From the NCBI RefSeq assembly GCF_020921035.1, contig NC_063158.1, forward strand, positions 26,026,178 to 26,090,177: a stretch of 64,000 nt of DNA, read 5' to 3'. Positions 12,696 to 23,504 of this stretch are shown here, piece after piece. Position 1 is the first letter of the stretch. Each line of letters begins with the position of its first letter. A program made the translations under genes and the position numbers. The DNA is from Rhodamnia argentea (Eukaryota; Streptophyta; Magnoliopsida; Myrtales; Myrtaceae). Under the pieces are notes generated by a model. It was given only the letters and a program-made list of their open reading frames with translations. It searched no databases and was not told the origin of the DNA.

Positions 12696-12763
12696 AGAAG
12701 TGGAAGAGAGCTTCATTTGCTGAACCCCATTGAAGAGAAAGCTCTTCCAGGTCCATCACAGAA

Positions 12764-15700
12764 ATGGGCGAAGTTAGTTCTTTCTTATCATTTACTCACT
12801 TACTTTTAATTTTTTTTAATCCATTTTCCTCTTTTTCCCACTTTGATTTCTCTTCCCTAGCACTAAAAAAACTGAGTGTTGTTTCTCTGTTTGGTGGTAA
12901 CAATGAAGGAGAATAAAGAGGAGAAGAAGGAGGAGGCCAAGGAAGGAGAGAAGAAGAAAGAAGAGCCGCCGGAGATCGTGCTCAAGGTCGATATGCATTG
13001 CGAGGCTTGTGCCAGAAAAGTTGCAAGAGCCTTGAAAGGGTTTGAAGGTCTCATTATCATTTAATTTTATCAAATTCGTTTTTCTATCATGGAAAATTTG
13101 TCACCACTCCCCATGTGAGTCCTTTTTTTTTTTTTTTTTAATATTCAAGTCCTTTGGAATGTATGTCATCATTCAAAAGTTTAAAATTTGCAAATGAGAC
13201 AACTTCTTAGCTTAAGGGTTTGTTCTCTTTTGGGTTTCAAACTCAATTTTTAATATTACTCACATGTGAGATCATGCACATCATCCTTAAAAGTACTGGA
13301 CCGTTGAGATGCATGATCTTCCCTTATTAAATCCAGTCAATTTTGCTTGAGTGGATTTTAGTTATACTAAAATCTCCCTTAATCACATACTTACCTTACC
13401 AAAAAAAAAAAAACTCCCTTAATCACCCTTTTTAGGTATTAGTTCTATTGCGCTATTTAATTATCTCGAACATTTTACTCAAAAATGTTTTAAAACACTT
13501 GTCAAGCAATTAGGTAAAGAAATTTTATGATATTCATTACGTTGACATTTCTTGTTCTGTGTATGAGAAGTACTATAAGAATGTTAATATTTTTTTTTTT
13601 AAATATGTTCAATGAATGTCTTGAAACTACTAGTAACATGAGCAATAAATTTTAATTTTTAATATGAAATTTCAATTGGATTTTTCTTTTCCCCAAAGAG
13701 ATTAACATGGAATTGATTGGAATGTTGTGGCATCAATTCAGGTGTGGAAGAGGTGACCACAGATAGCAAGGCCAGTAAAGTGGTGGTGAAAGGGAAGGCA
13801 GCAGACCCTGCAAAAGTGTGTGAGAGGCTGCAAAAGAAAAGGGGCAGGAGAGTGGAGTTAATCTCTCCTTTGCCCAAGCCTCCTGAGGAGGAGAAAAAGG
13901 AAGAAACTAAAGAACAACCCAAGGAAGAGAAAAAAGAGGAGGTAATTCTACTTTTATTTGGTTATATTTTCTTTCTCTCTTTTTTTTTTTTTAAAGATTT
14001 CAAATCAGTCATAGCCACCCCCACCAAACCACAACTAACTTTCTTCTTTTTCTAGTCTTTCGCTAAAAATAGAAGAACCAGGGTCAATTGATTATCATGG
14101 CAATTTAATGTAACATTAATGAGGGCTTCACTTAAATCATTTGAAGCATTAACTAGCTCTACCCACTTCCTCAATCATTTGTATGTCGAGCTTGGATCTT
14201 CACCTCCTTTCAATTCTAATGATTATAATCATGTACTATACAATGACATCACGTAGAAAACAAATGACATCATCCAAATCAAATTATTGCTCTAGTGAAT
14301 CGCGTCAAGGTTACCTATCTATATTGATCAAGCCATGTATAAGCTAGTACGAGTTCCACGACGATGGGGTCTACGTGTGATAGTTAAATGTCTACGATGG
14401 TGTGTGTGGTACAAGGGACAGTACTTAGGTGATTCCTTCATTGAATGAAAATGGAGATGTGGTTCTATCAATAAACCCTCATAGAATCCAACAGTAAATT
14501 AGTAAAATTTGGGCAAATTTGGGGGAGTGAATGTAGGGAAAGTTGCCATTTAATGCTACTGACACAGAAAATAACTAGACAAGGTCAGCAAAAGATGACA
14601 CGAGCTGTGGAGCCACAGTGAGCAATGAGTTGGAGCTATGAGAGAGAAGAGACTGCTGAAGTGGGCCTCTCTTTTTGACCCCACCATGTTGATCGATTTC
14701 GATCGTTAGCCTTTGTTGTTTAAGGTAGTGGAGCCATGCATAGGGTCACGGGTGAAACCCTAACTTTAAAAAAGGTAATGAAAAGGATCTCACACGTTCC
14801 TTTTTTTTTTAACTATTGTTGTTTTATCTCTTATTTTTTTCCATCCTCCATGGATCACGAGGTTGGATTTCATCTGGTGACGTGAACTTTGTAAACTATA
14901 TGGGGGTTAAGAAATTGATGATCTCTAGTGTTCATAAAGTCTAGCTATTCGAATGGTTTGTGTGGAAAAAATAGTTATTCGACGTGTACCAAATCATAAT
15001 TCATGAGTATAATTCTTTATATTTCATCTTGCTTGTTATTATTATTATTTTTTTTTTTTGTTTCCACATCATATCATCAATGTTTATTAATGTCTACATT
15101 TCATGTCCATCCCCAGCGGTAAATAGGTTAAAGTAAACAATGAAAAAGGTAGGTGAATCGTACGTGGGTCTCCATGAGGAGGACCCAAGCTGCATAAATT
15201 GGTCTTGGAATTTGCTTCGTACGTACCTTGGGTTATGAGTGCTTTCTGGCTTCTTTTTGCCACTTGTGACTTTAGACTACGGTAAAACAATAGCCCTATT
15301 GAATTGCATAATGATACCCGGCATATTACATGTATGGTACATTTTTTAATTAATATTTGCTGTAAATGATTGATGTGACAAGACAAGACCGTACGGAATA
15401 TAAGGGCACATGTTGTTCTGTATGCAGGTTTGTATAAAACTTGTGACTTACTTAGTATAGCTCTCGGTAAAACCTTCTACTATCCCTAACTTTACACATT
15501 CACTTTGAATAATGATACAAATTGTTTGTAAAATGCGTGCCAATTCACGACGTCCTCTTACTTTGTCCCTTCCCTCTCTTGGCTGATCCTACGTTCATCT
15601 GATTGACGAATACTAATTTTCTATGGATGGTTATTAAGCCCCCGGCTCCAATAACAGTCGTGTTGAAGGTTGGAATGCATTGCGAAGCATGTGCTCAAGC

Positions 15701-16207
15701 TTTACAGAAACGAATCCGGAAAATTCAAGGCAAGTTGTCTGCTTCTGAAACATGATCGATGTATTGTGAACAAGGACCGACGTAAATTTCTAGCTGATCA
15801 TTACTTGTTTGGGCTTCATTGAGTCGTAGTCCATTAAGGAAGACTCATTCTGCCGCTGTTTTGCAGGAGTAGAGACGGTGGAGACCGACGTGGCGAATGA
15901 TCTGGTAATAGTCAAGGGCGTGATCGACCCGCCGAAGCTGGTCGACTATCTGAAGAAGAGAACGGGAAAGCAAGCGTCCATCGTGAAGGACGAGGAGAAG
16001 AAGGAAGAGGAGAAGAAAGACGCCGAGAAGAAGGAAGAAAGCAAAGAAGGAGAGAAGAAGGATGGCGAGGAAGGGAAGGACGACGACGGCACGAAGATGG
16101 ACATCAGGAAGAGCGAGTACTGGCCCTCCAAATACTACATGGAATATTCCTCGTACCCCCCTCAGATCTTCAGCGACGACAACCCCAACGCTTGCTCTGT
16201 CATGTAG
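12764..16207 (+). CDS. HIPP: Heavy-metal-associated isoprenylated plant protein, HIPP9-like (259 aa)
   Basis: Cytosolic or membrane-tethered metal-binding protein. Coding exons: 12764-12772, 12909-13047, 13742-13941, 15639-15729 and 15867-16207 (780 nt, frame kept throughout). The first exon codes only Met-Gly-Glu. Joining it to 12909 gives MGEENKEEKKEEAKEG, the usual acidic/basic HIPP start. HMA domain 1 spans about residues 25-90, with metal ligands in MHCEAC (Cys34, Cys37). HMA domain 2 spans about 120-185, with MHCEAC at Cys131/Cys134. Lys/Glu-rich linkers separate and follow the domains. The protein ends DDNPNACSVM, so CSVM is a CaaX farnesylation box. Intron 4 begins GCAAGT (CAAG|GCAAGT), a GC-AG intron. 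The domain order, the linker SPLPKPPEEEKKEE and the tail WPSKYY recall Arabidopsis HIPP9 (At5g24580), from memory. The family call is firm, the exact orthologue less so. A poly-A signal-like AATAAA lies near 16283. Confidence 0.93.
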
Positions 16208-16499
16208 TGCAGAGAGTTCCGAACCTCGGACTCGGTTAAGAGTACGCGGCGAGACAATTTTCCATTGTACTTAAAGCTTGCTAATAAAGAGATTTGCGAG
16301 ACTGGGAGTCGATGGCTAATTGTAATCTGTTGATGTTCTGTAATTTGTGTTACTAATTGTCTGCTCTCTCGATGCGAAAGTGTAGATGAATTTTTAGCAA
16401 ATATGGCTCTGCAATAACCTGTACATTCTCATCCTAGCGTGCGCTCTCTCTCTCTCTCAAGCTAGGAATTCGTTCTGGACACTAAGAGTGCGCATGACA

Positions 16500-17560
16500 A
16501 CACTTCTATTTCCCTTTTTTCTATTTTTTTTGTTCCACGAAATAGGTTTGGAACATATATTTGTTTGGTAACGCAATTTCAATTTTCTATTCAAGGATAA
16601 ATTTTTGGCCTAGAAATAAATTTGGAACAAAAATAAGAAATAGATATGTTCTACTTTTCTATTTATTAAACAAAACCATAAATAAGAATTATTCTCATTG
16701 TTCACTCCCTGTCTCTTGCGTTCATATCGCTGGTCCCCGCTCGCCACCCCTAATCGTCTCTCTTGCGGCCTTGCATCCGGCCGCCGTTCGCCATTCACCG
16801 ACCATCGGTCTATCATCCCTAGCCACTGGTCTCCGGTCCCTAACTCCCGTTCACTCTTCATTGTTCACCTTTCACCCGCAGCCAGATACTCCTCGCCTTC
16901 CACTGGTAGCCGGTCTCGATCCGCCGATCTCCGGCCTTGGCCGCAGGTCTCCTCTGATTGCCGGTGAAGGCTCAACTAGCGGCAACCATAGAAATTTTAC
17001 GATGTTATAAAATACGTGTTTCTACTTAGAAACTCGTCCAATGAATAAAAATAGAAAAATCTATTTTTGGCTAGAAATAGAGCCCTAGAAGAGAATGATT
17101 GGCATTCTCGCCCTAAGATAACCATTTTGTTTCTCTGTTTTTCTATTTTTATGTTCTCGAGAATAGGTTTGGAATAGAAATCCGTTTGGTAAAATAATTT
17201 CATTTTTCTATTTTCAATACAAATATTTAGCTTAGAAATAGGTTTGGAGCGAAAATAAAAAGTAGAAATTTTATAATTGTTTAATTCCGGAACCGAAATA
17301 GAATAAGAATTATTTTCATCGCCCACTCCCTCTCTCTTGAGTCCCTATTGCCGGCAACTAGTCACCTTGATCATTGCCGTCCGACAACCGTAGTAATTTT
17401 ATAATGTTACTAAACGAATTTATGTTCCGAACATAGAAATGTAGTCTTGCTATCAAATGTGTTTCTCTGCTCAGAAACTTGTCCAAGGAATTAAAATAAA
17501 AAGATATACTTTTGGTCAGAAGTAGCTCTTGAAAATAGAATGATTATCATTCACGCCTTA
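16500..17560. repeat. Two tandem, related MITE-like repeats
   Basis: Copy 1 (about 16500-17110) and copy 2 (about 17135-17560) share phrases: 'aataggtttggaa', 'tttgtttggtaa' / 'ccgtttggtaaaat', 'cactccctgtctcttg' / 'cactccctctctcttg', and right ends 'agaaactcgtccaatgaata' / 'agaaacttgtccaaggaatt'. Each has inverted-like ends and an internal GC-rich core, large in copy 1 (about 16715-16985: gccggccgccgttcgcc) and short in copy 2. The open frames over the copy 1 core are composition artefacts. Confidence 0.6.
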
Positions 17561-17599
17561 TTAGCCTGTTAATTGATCCATTATAAAGGAACATTCTCA

Positions 17600-18490
17600 G
17601 TTTCTTATTCGTTTTATCTCGTCATCATCCGAGCGCGAACTTGCGGTGCCAGAATTTTTCTGCAGAAGTTTTCGACATGAAACGTCGTTTCTACGAGAAA
17701 ACGGTTTCCATGCCTCGAGTGCCATTCATAAGTGCATCCCCACAGAGCGCGCCGACCAGCTCTTGCGGAACTTATGGTGCAGGACTCATTCACCTTTCGA
17801 TTCTACATTTGGACCCCTACTTGAACCCGAAAAACACCCAGACTAGAACCGCAAATCGCCTATATACATACCAATATTCCATGTCTTGCACAAGTGTCAA
17901 AATAAGGCATGGAAATTTCGGTTCGTCGTGTCCCTCCGCATTATCAAGAATCCGACTCGAAAAACGAATGCATCGAACCAGTTTGGCATTGAGATGTTTT
18001 GGGGGCCAGTGGGATTTAATCTCTTCTCAAAATCCTTACTCGGTAACAGTTGTTAACCAGTGCCTTCATCTCTCCAGATTTAGGGCCTTATGGATCTACG
18101 AAACACCGAGATTTCTAAGAAAAGGCCATTACAAATGCACAGACGATGGAACGAACTCGATTACCATTAGCTTTTTATTCGTGTGACTCGCAATGGGACG
18201 TTCACTCTTGCAGTTGCGGCACTGGACCACAAGGCCATTCACGGACCATATTCCAGATTCATGATCATCTGATACAAACTAAGATAGTATCTGGAAAAAG
18301 AGATGCAGTCGGGTCTCCGCAAGGTCGTATTCGACGGAACGAAAAAGTCTAACTGGTGGCATGGGAATCGCCGAAAAGCCGATGCTTCCAAGGAAGTCCT
18401 GATGCAGTGTCTAATGCAATTGGTGTCCATCCATTTTTTAAGTGGAGATTTGTCTGAGAGATTGGGACTCAGGGTTGACGTATATTAGAG
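17600..18490 (+). other. Frame-rich, unrecognised region
   Basis: A 181-codon frame without an obvious family (17641-18186) overlaps other plus-strand frames (17646-17846, 18146-18352, 18303-18488). Base composition is more balanced than in the neighbouring repeats, which could mean a decayed gene or retrogene. I see no conserved motif, signal peptide, or splice structure joining the frames, so I do not call a gene. Confidence 0.3.
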
Positions 18491-20567
18491 TTTCAACAGC
18501 TCCTTTTCTGCTTTAATGCGTCTGTATGAAATTCAATAAATTGGGGACAGAACAACATTGTTGGAATGTGATTTATATTCCCCGTCAACAGAAAAGCACC
18601 AGTATCTCTCCCTAGTAAATGACCAAGGGTTCGGGGAGCTCAAAGGGTGGCATCCTCCGATTTGAGCCTGTATTTTATTGGTAGTTTGAACTTAAGCTCA
18701 TGTGTAGTTGCTATTATATAAAATTACTTTCTTTTATAATTGATAATTATAACAGAGATGTGAAATGTGCTAATTATAATAGAATTATCTGCTCGATATA
18801 GCCCTAGTTTAATATGAACTAGAATAAATATTTGTGTTGCAATTTCTCTTTCTTGCATTTACTCTCTATTTTATTGTAATTGTGCGCCTAATTCTAACAA
18901 ATATTTGTTCTGTACACCTAAGGTAAGTTTCTTATTGAAAGGAAATTCTCATAGAGCCAAGGATGAGAACGGAAAATTTGTGAGACTAGCTTCAGTTGAG
19001 TATCCGGATAATGCGAACTTTTCTATGATAGAGTGAATAAAAGAGATGACATTGAGGAATGACCTATAGATACTTGTTACATAATTAATTGATGAAATAT
19101 CAAACTTTTTATAATTGATAGTTGTGTGTTATTTATATTTTGAAAAAATTAATTGTCTCATATCAAGTATACTTAATTCTATTTAACGTTTTTCAAATTT
19201 AATTTAGGTGAAAAAGCCTTCTTCAGACCATTAGGATCATTATCCAATGGGGTTTTGATTGATGGATGGATGGTCTTGCTATCATATCAAAATAGCAATA
19301 ATTCATTTGGTAAAAAAGGGGGACAAAAAAAGTCATCGATGATTTTGCACTCAAGTTGTGTGTATTATCCAAGCGAAAAAAAATAATAATAATAGCTGTG
19401 TGTATTTGTGCATTTCGCACAATGAATCCTCAGGTGGGCCTATTGCTCTGTCGGGGCTTAGAGATAAGGTTCCCGTTATCCCCATGAAAACATCCCCTCA
19501 ATTCTAGGGAAATTTCCTAGAACACATGGCCTGAAATTTCGGAGTGGTGTTGATTCTTTTCAAGTAGTGATGATTGCACTTTTGTAAATGCGTCTGTAAG
19601 GCGTGAAGTCAGAAATAATCGATGGTAAGCTTTTCTCCAACTTATATCTTGTAATGCAAGTGGGATGGGTACGCTCAAAATAAATAGTAACTATGACTCA
19701 CATCGAATATTTCGACCTTGAATAAGGAACCCTATGCTTATAGATGATCAGTTTCAAGATATATAAGTTCCAAATCCAAGAAGTTGGAGCCCGCCTTATC
19801 AGATTTGGTTCCTAGATTTTGAAATCAAGACCTAGTTCGATTGACCTTGGGATCCAGCTTACTCTTTTTCTCATTTTTTTCACAATCTTGACGATCTTCA
19901 CTTATCATGTTGACCTTAATTGAAAGTACGAAAGTGTCTAAGAGACGACATTAAGGATTAAAATCAGTTTGAATTTGGTTCAAAATCGATCCTTGGTATT
20001 GAATAGAGAATTGGACCAATCGAGAACAATTACCAAAATTTTCCTTGTGTAGTAGTGATTGGATATAACTGGTTTCGTTCAGATTCCGAATTGAACCAAC
20101 TCGGTTGCTTACCCCTACTCATGACAATGCTGGGGATCGCCAACATTGATCACTCGTTCCCATCCTTCTATCGATACAAAGAAAGATCTTTGAGTATCTA
20201 TGGGCCTTGGTTTTATTAGGCCCATTAGATCTACAAGTGATGATCTCTAACACAAGAAAAGCACATGTTAAAATGGGCTTTGATATAACTAGGTCAAGAT
20301 GATGCTAAGCTTGTGAGCCTTTTGTTTTATCTTGCTATATATTGAAGCATGGTTGTAGCAAAGCAAAGCTCGAAGCTTTAGTCAAGAGTGGTTGGAATCC
20401 AATAGTTTCAAGGCCAAAGTGACAAGCCGAGTTCTCTGGAATCGATTCGTTCCTAAGCCAACTCCAAGTAAGACTAGCTAGACCTTTTACTCTACTATTG
20501 TCCGTGAATATGCATCTTATCCTTCCAAATCCGAGACTCTACTTACTAATTAATACTTGACAACTTT
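18491..20567. other. Intergenic, no gene recognised
   Basis: AT-rich. It contains phrases typical of decayed LTR elements but no paired LTRs that I could find. No coding region is supported. Confidence 0.4.
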
Positions 20568-20821
20568 GGGCCTGCTTGGAAATAATTCTATTTTTTAAAA
20601 TAATTTTTAAGTAGAAATTATTCTTTTAAATTTTGTTCCTGAGAATAGAGAAGTAGATTTTTTTTTCTTTGTATTTCTGTTCCAAATCTGTTCATTGGCC
20701 ACCGACATGTTCCCAAAAATAGAAAAATTAACTGATGTTATCAAATAAATTTATGTTCTTTTGCTGTTCCCTAGAACAAAAGAACAAGAATCAAAAAAAC
20801 ACAGTGTTACCAAACAAGTCC
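20568..20821. mobile_element. MITE (about 254 bp), copy 2
   Basis: Reverse-orientation relative of 4607-4855. The left end is GGGCCTGCTTGGAAATAATT and the right end is GTGTTACCAAACAAGTCC, followed by TTAA. Internal landmarks match in order, for example 'gagaagtagattttt' and 'gaaaaattaactga'. It has lost the TTAA on its left side. Confidence 0.75.
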
Positions 20822-21116
20822 TTAACCAATTCTTTGGTGTTTGTTTATTTGAGTTGTGTGAGTCAAGTTTGTCTCTAGAAGCGATATATATTATTTCTTA
20901 TGTGATTCATTAAATATTGCTCGAGTCTATTTGATCTTCATAATGCGTCTCTAATCTTCATGGTGCATAATTTTTCTCAATTTGCAATTTATCATGTTTT
21001 AAGATATCGCTATCAATACACCTAAAATTCTGAACCTGATGGAGACATGATTGAATATTTTAATGCGTGGAAATATTTGGATCGTATAGGTCAAGATTTG
21101 ACTTAAGAATGAAGCA

Positions 21117-21679
21117 GGAAAATTGTTTAAAAAGTTATAAACTTTTCGTACTTTTGCCAATTCAGCTTTTGACCTTATAAGTTTGTCAATTTAGCTCTAA
21201 ACATTTTCATCTTTTGCTAATTCGGTTCCATTGACGAGAGATAGTTGAAGTCGATATCTTGTAATAATATTTTAATTCTTTCAAATATTTTTTCCTCTTT
21301 TTTTTTCTTTTTCCATTTTTCCTTTCGTTTTTCCCTCCAGTGTCGGAAGAGGGGGTGAGGGACAGTGACCCTCACTCAAGGCTGGCGAGGGCTACCCTTG
21401 CTCAGCCTTGCCCCTAAAGCCAAGGGAGAAAAAAAGGAATATGAAAAACATAAAACATTAAAAAATATTCGAACAAATTTTAAAATATTATTAAAAATTA
21501 TCCTCATCGGTGTCGGGAGTGCCACGCAAGATGACTAACGTCTATGTCAACGATTTCGGGTCAATATGATTGAATTGGAAAAATATTAAAACGTTTGGGA
21601 TTGAATAAACAAACTTAAAAAGTTTAGGACTGAATTGACAAAAGTTCAAATGGCTTAGGACTTTTATGACAATTTTTCC
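21117..21679. mobile_element. Mutator-like foldback element with 10-bp target duplication
   Basis: The ends are inverted: GGAAAATTGTTTAAAAAGTT on the left, and the right end reversed begins GGAAAAATTGTCATAAAAGT. A perfect direct repeat GAATGAAGCA flanks it (21107-21116 and 21680-21689), extendable by one G. A 9-11 bp target duplication is characteristic of Mutator-like elements. It is non-coding, with a GC-rich core at about 21340-21425. The matching position upstream of OPT-B lacks it, so it inserted after the duplication. Confidence 0.8.
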
Positions 21680-22277
21680 GAATGAAGCAGAGAAGAAAAA
21701 GGGATTGTAAGATAATTATGTATATAATCAATCATTAACATAGTAAGACTTCTTAATCTATTATAAACCAACAACTTATTAATTCAACAAAGCTCGACAG
21801 AAATATCTTAATCGTTATATTTGTTGAATCACCTATCGGGTATAACTATCGCAGACAAGATCGAATATTATAAAATCGACAAAACCGACTGACATAAATT
21901 TGAAAAATAAAAGTAAAGAAATGATCCTGACGACTTAATTTTGGTAGATGTGAAATAATATACGTTTGGCACATTCTATGTCACCGAACTGCCTCTCAGC
22001 CGCAAGCGGTGGAGGCCGCAACTCAAGCCCAAATGATGCTTTGTGTTCTTTAATTATTTCATCATTGTCCAAACTGCCGGTCCACCACGACAGCTGACTC
22101 TTTTGTTTCTATTGGACGATCTTGATGTTCTGACCCTAGATAATTGTTCCAAATAAGAAAAATTTAATGCCCAATTAATTCAGTAAATTTGATGCCTCAT
22201 TGACGTAGTGTTCAAGTAGTTGACTAAACAATAAACGAAATGAATCTAGAAAATTTATTATAAGACTTGTGAATGTG

Positions 22278-22926
22278 GGGAAAATCGCCCAAAAAAATTA
22301 TAATTGTGGAAAAAATGCCAATTAAGTCCTAAACATTTTTTTTCCCAATTCAGTCTTAAATATTTTACATTTGTGTCAATTTAATTCTAAACCTTTTGCT
22401 CTTGTGCTAATTCAATCTATTCAGCCAATCTTGGCCGCCCGATGCTAACGTAGACGCTGGTTGGCACCGGCATGGTGCCGACATGGCACTGCCGGCGATG
22501 ACGTGGCAATTTTTAATGATATCTCAATTGATTCATTATTTTATTTTATTTCTTTTTTCCTTTTCTTTTCTTTTCTTTTTCTTCCTCCGGCCCCAACGAC
22601 TGGCTACAATAGAGGTCCGGCGAGGTGGGCCTCACCGTGGCTGGGTGAGGCTTGACCTCTCCTGTGGCCAATTGGCGACCGGTTGGAGAAGGAAGCAGAA
22701 AAAAAAAAGAAAAAGAAAAAATAAAAATTATTCCAAAAAAATTAAAATCTTATTGAAATAATCCACGTCGGCTCTGACGTGCACATCAGCGCCAGGCGGC
22801 CAAAATTGGCTAAATGGACTGAATCGACATAAATACAAAAGGTTTAGGACTAAATTCGCCATAAAAAAGTTTAGTACTGAATTAACAAAATTATAATAAG
22901 TTTATGACTTTTTTGGTGATTTTCCC
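22278..22926. mobile_element. Foldback element in the OPT-A flank
   Basis: The left end GGGAAAATCGCCC and right end GGTGATTTTCCC are inverted. The arms carry 'ccaattaagtcctaaac' on the left and 'ggtttaggactaaattc' on the right. The core, about 22440-22690, is GC-rich (ggtgggcctcaccgtggctg) and lies between pyrimidine and purine tracts. The same insertion, at the same place in the duplicated flank, is present at 30126-30810, so it predates that duplication. Confidence 0.75.
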
Positions 22927-23504
22927 TATTAAAGTGTATTATTTGCAAGATAACATCCACTTAATCTAAAGAGTTTTTCTAACCAAAAAAAATCTAAAGA
23001 GTTATTTTATTAAACGAAAGCAGTGTTTAATTTTTTTTAAAAAAAATGTTGCGCGCGGACGTTAATTAAGACCGATTGAAAATTGGTATTCTAACTTATG
23101 AGTCGGATTTTTATTGAGCGATAAATATGACCCACTTGTTTAAAGACTCGTTTCTAATCGTCCACATTATTTAATATACATAATTTACAAAATCGGTTTT
23201 AATATACTCATACGGCACTACTGACTATTTAAGTGATGACCATAGTCTTATCGCATCATAGACAATTATAAAATAGATTTTACTGCAATGGCTTCTCCAC
23301 CATGTTGAACTTGTTCCAATAACTACAGTGACCATCTAGCTCTCGTAATAGCCTTTGACTTATTCAATGATAAAAATATTTACGGGTAAGAAATTCATGA
23401 TGATACATTCACTTATATGCATCCACCAGATTGAGTAGTGCAGATCAAACGCAGAGCTCTGTGCTCCAGTTTTAGGTCTAACTTTGAGAAACTTGATTGC
23501 TCCA

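Larger units (their letters stand above)
21008..23504 (+). promoter_or_regulatory. Duplicated 5' flank of OPT-A
   Basis: From about 21008 to the start codon this segment aligns piecewise with the flank of OPT-B (about 35362-37076) and with the gene-less segment 29736-35117. Landmarks are 'cagccgcaagcggtggaggc' (about 22000), 'gatgaccatagtcttat' (23237), 'gttgaacttgttccaa' and 'gcagatcaaacgcag'. It presumably holds the promoter. A Mutator-like element (21117-21679) and a second foldback (22278-22926) interrupt it. Confidence 0.6.

Noticed and set aside
16561..17010. 149-codon plus-strand frame
   Set aside because: Lies over the GC-rich core and arms of a MITE-like repeat, with no domain and no start context.
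20200..20570. Possible LTR
   Set aside because: No second copy, primer site or target duplication found.
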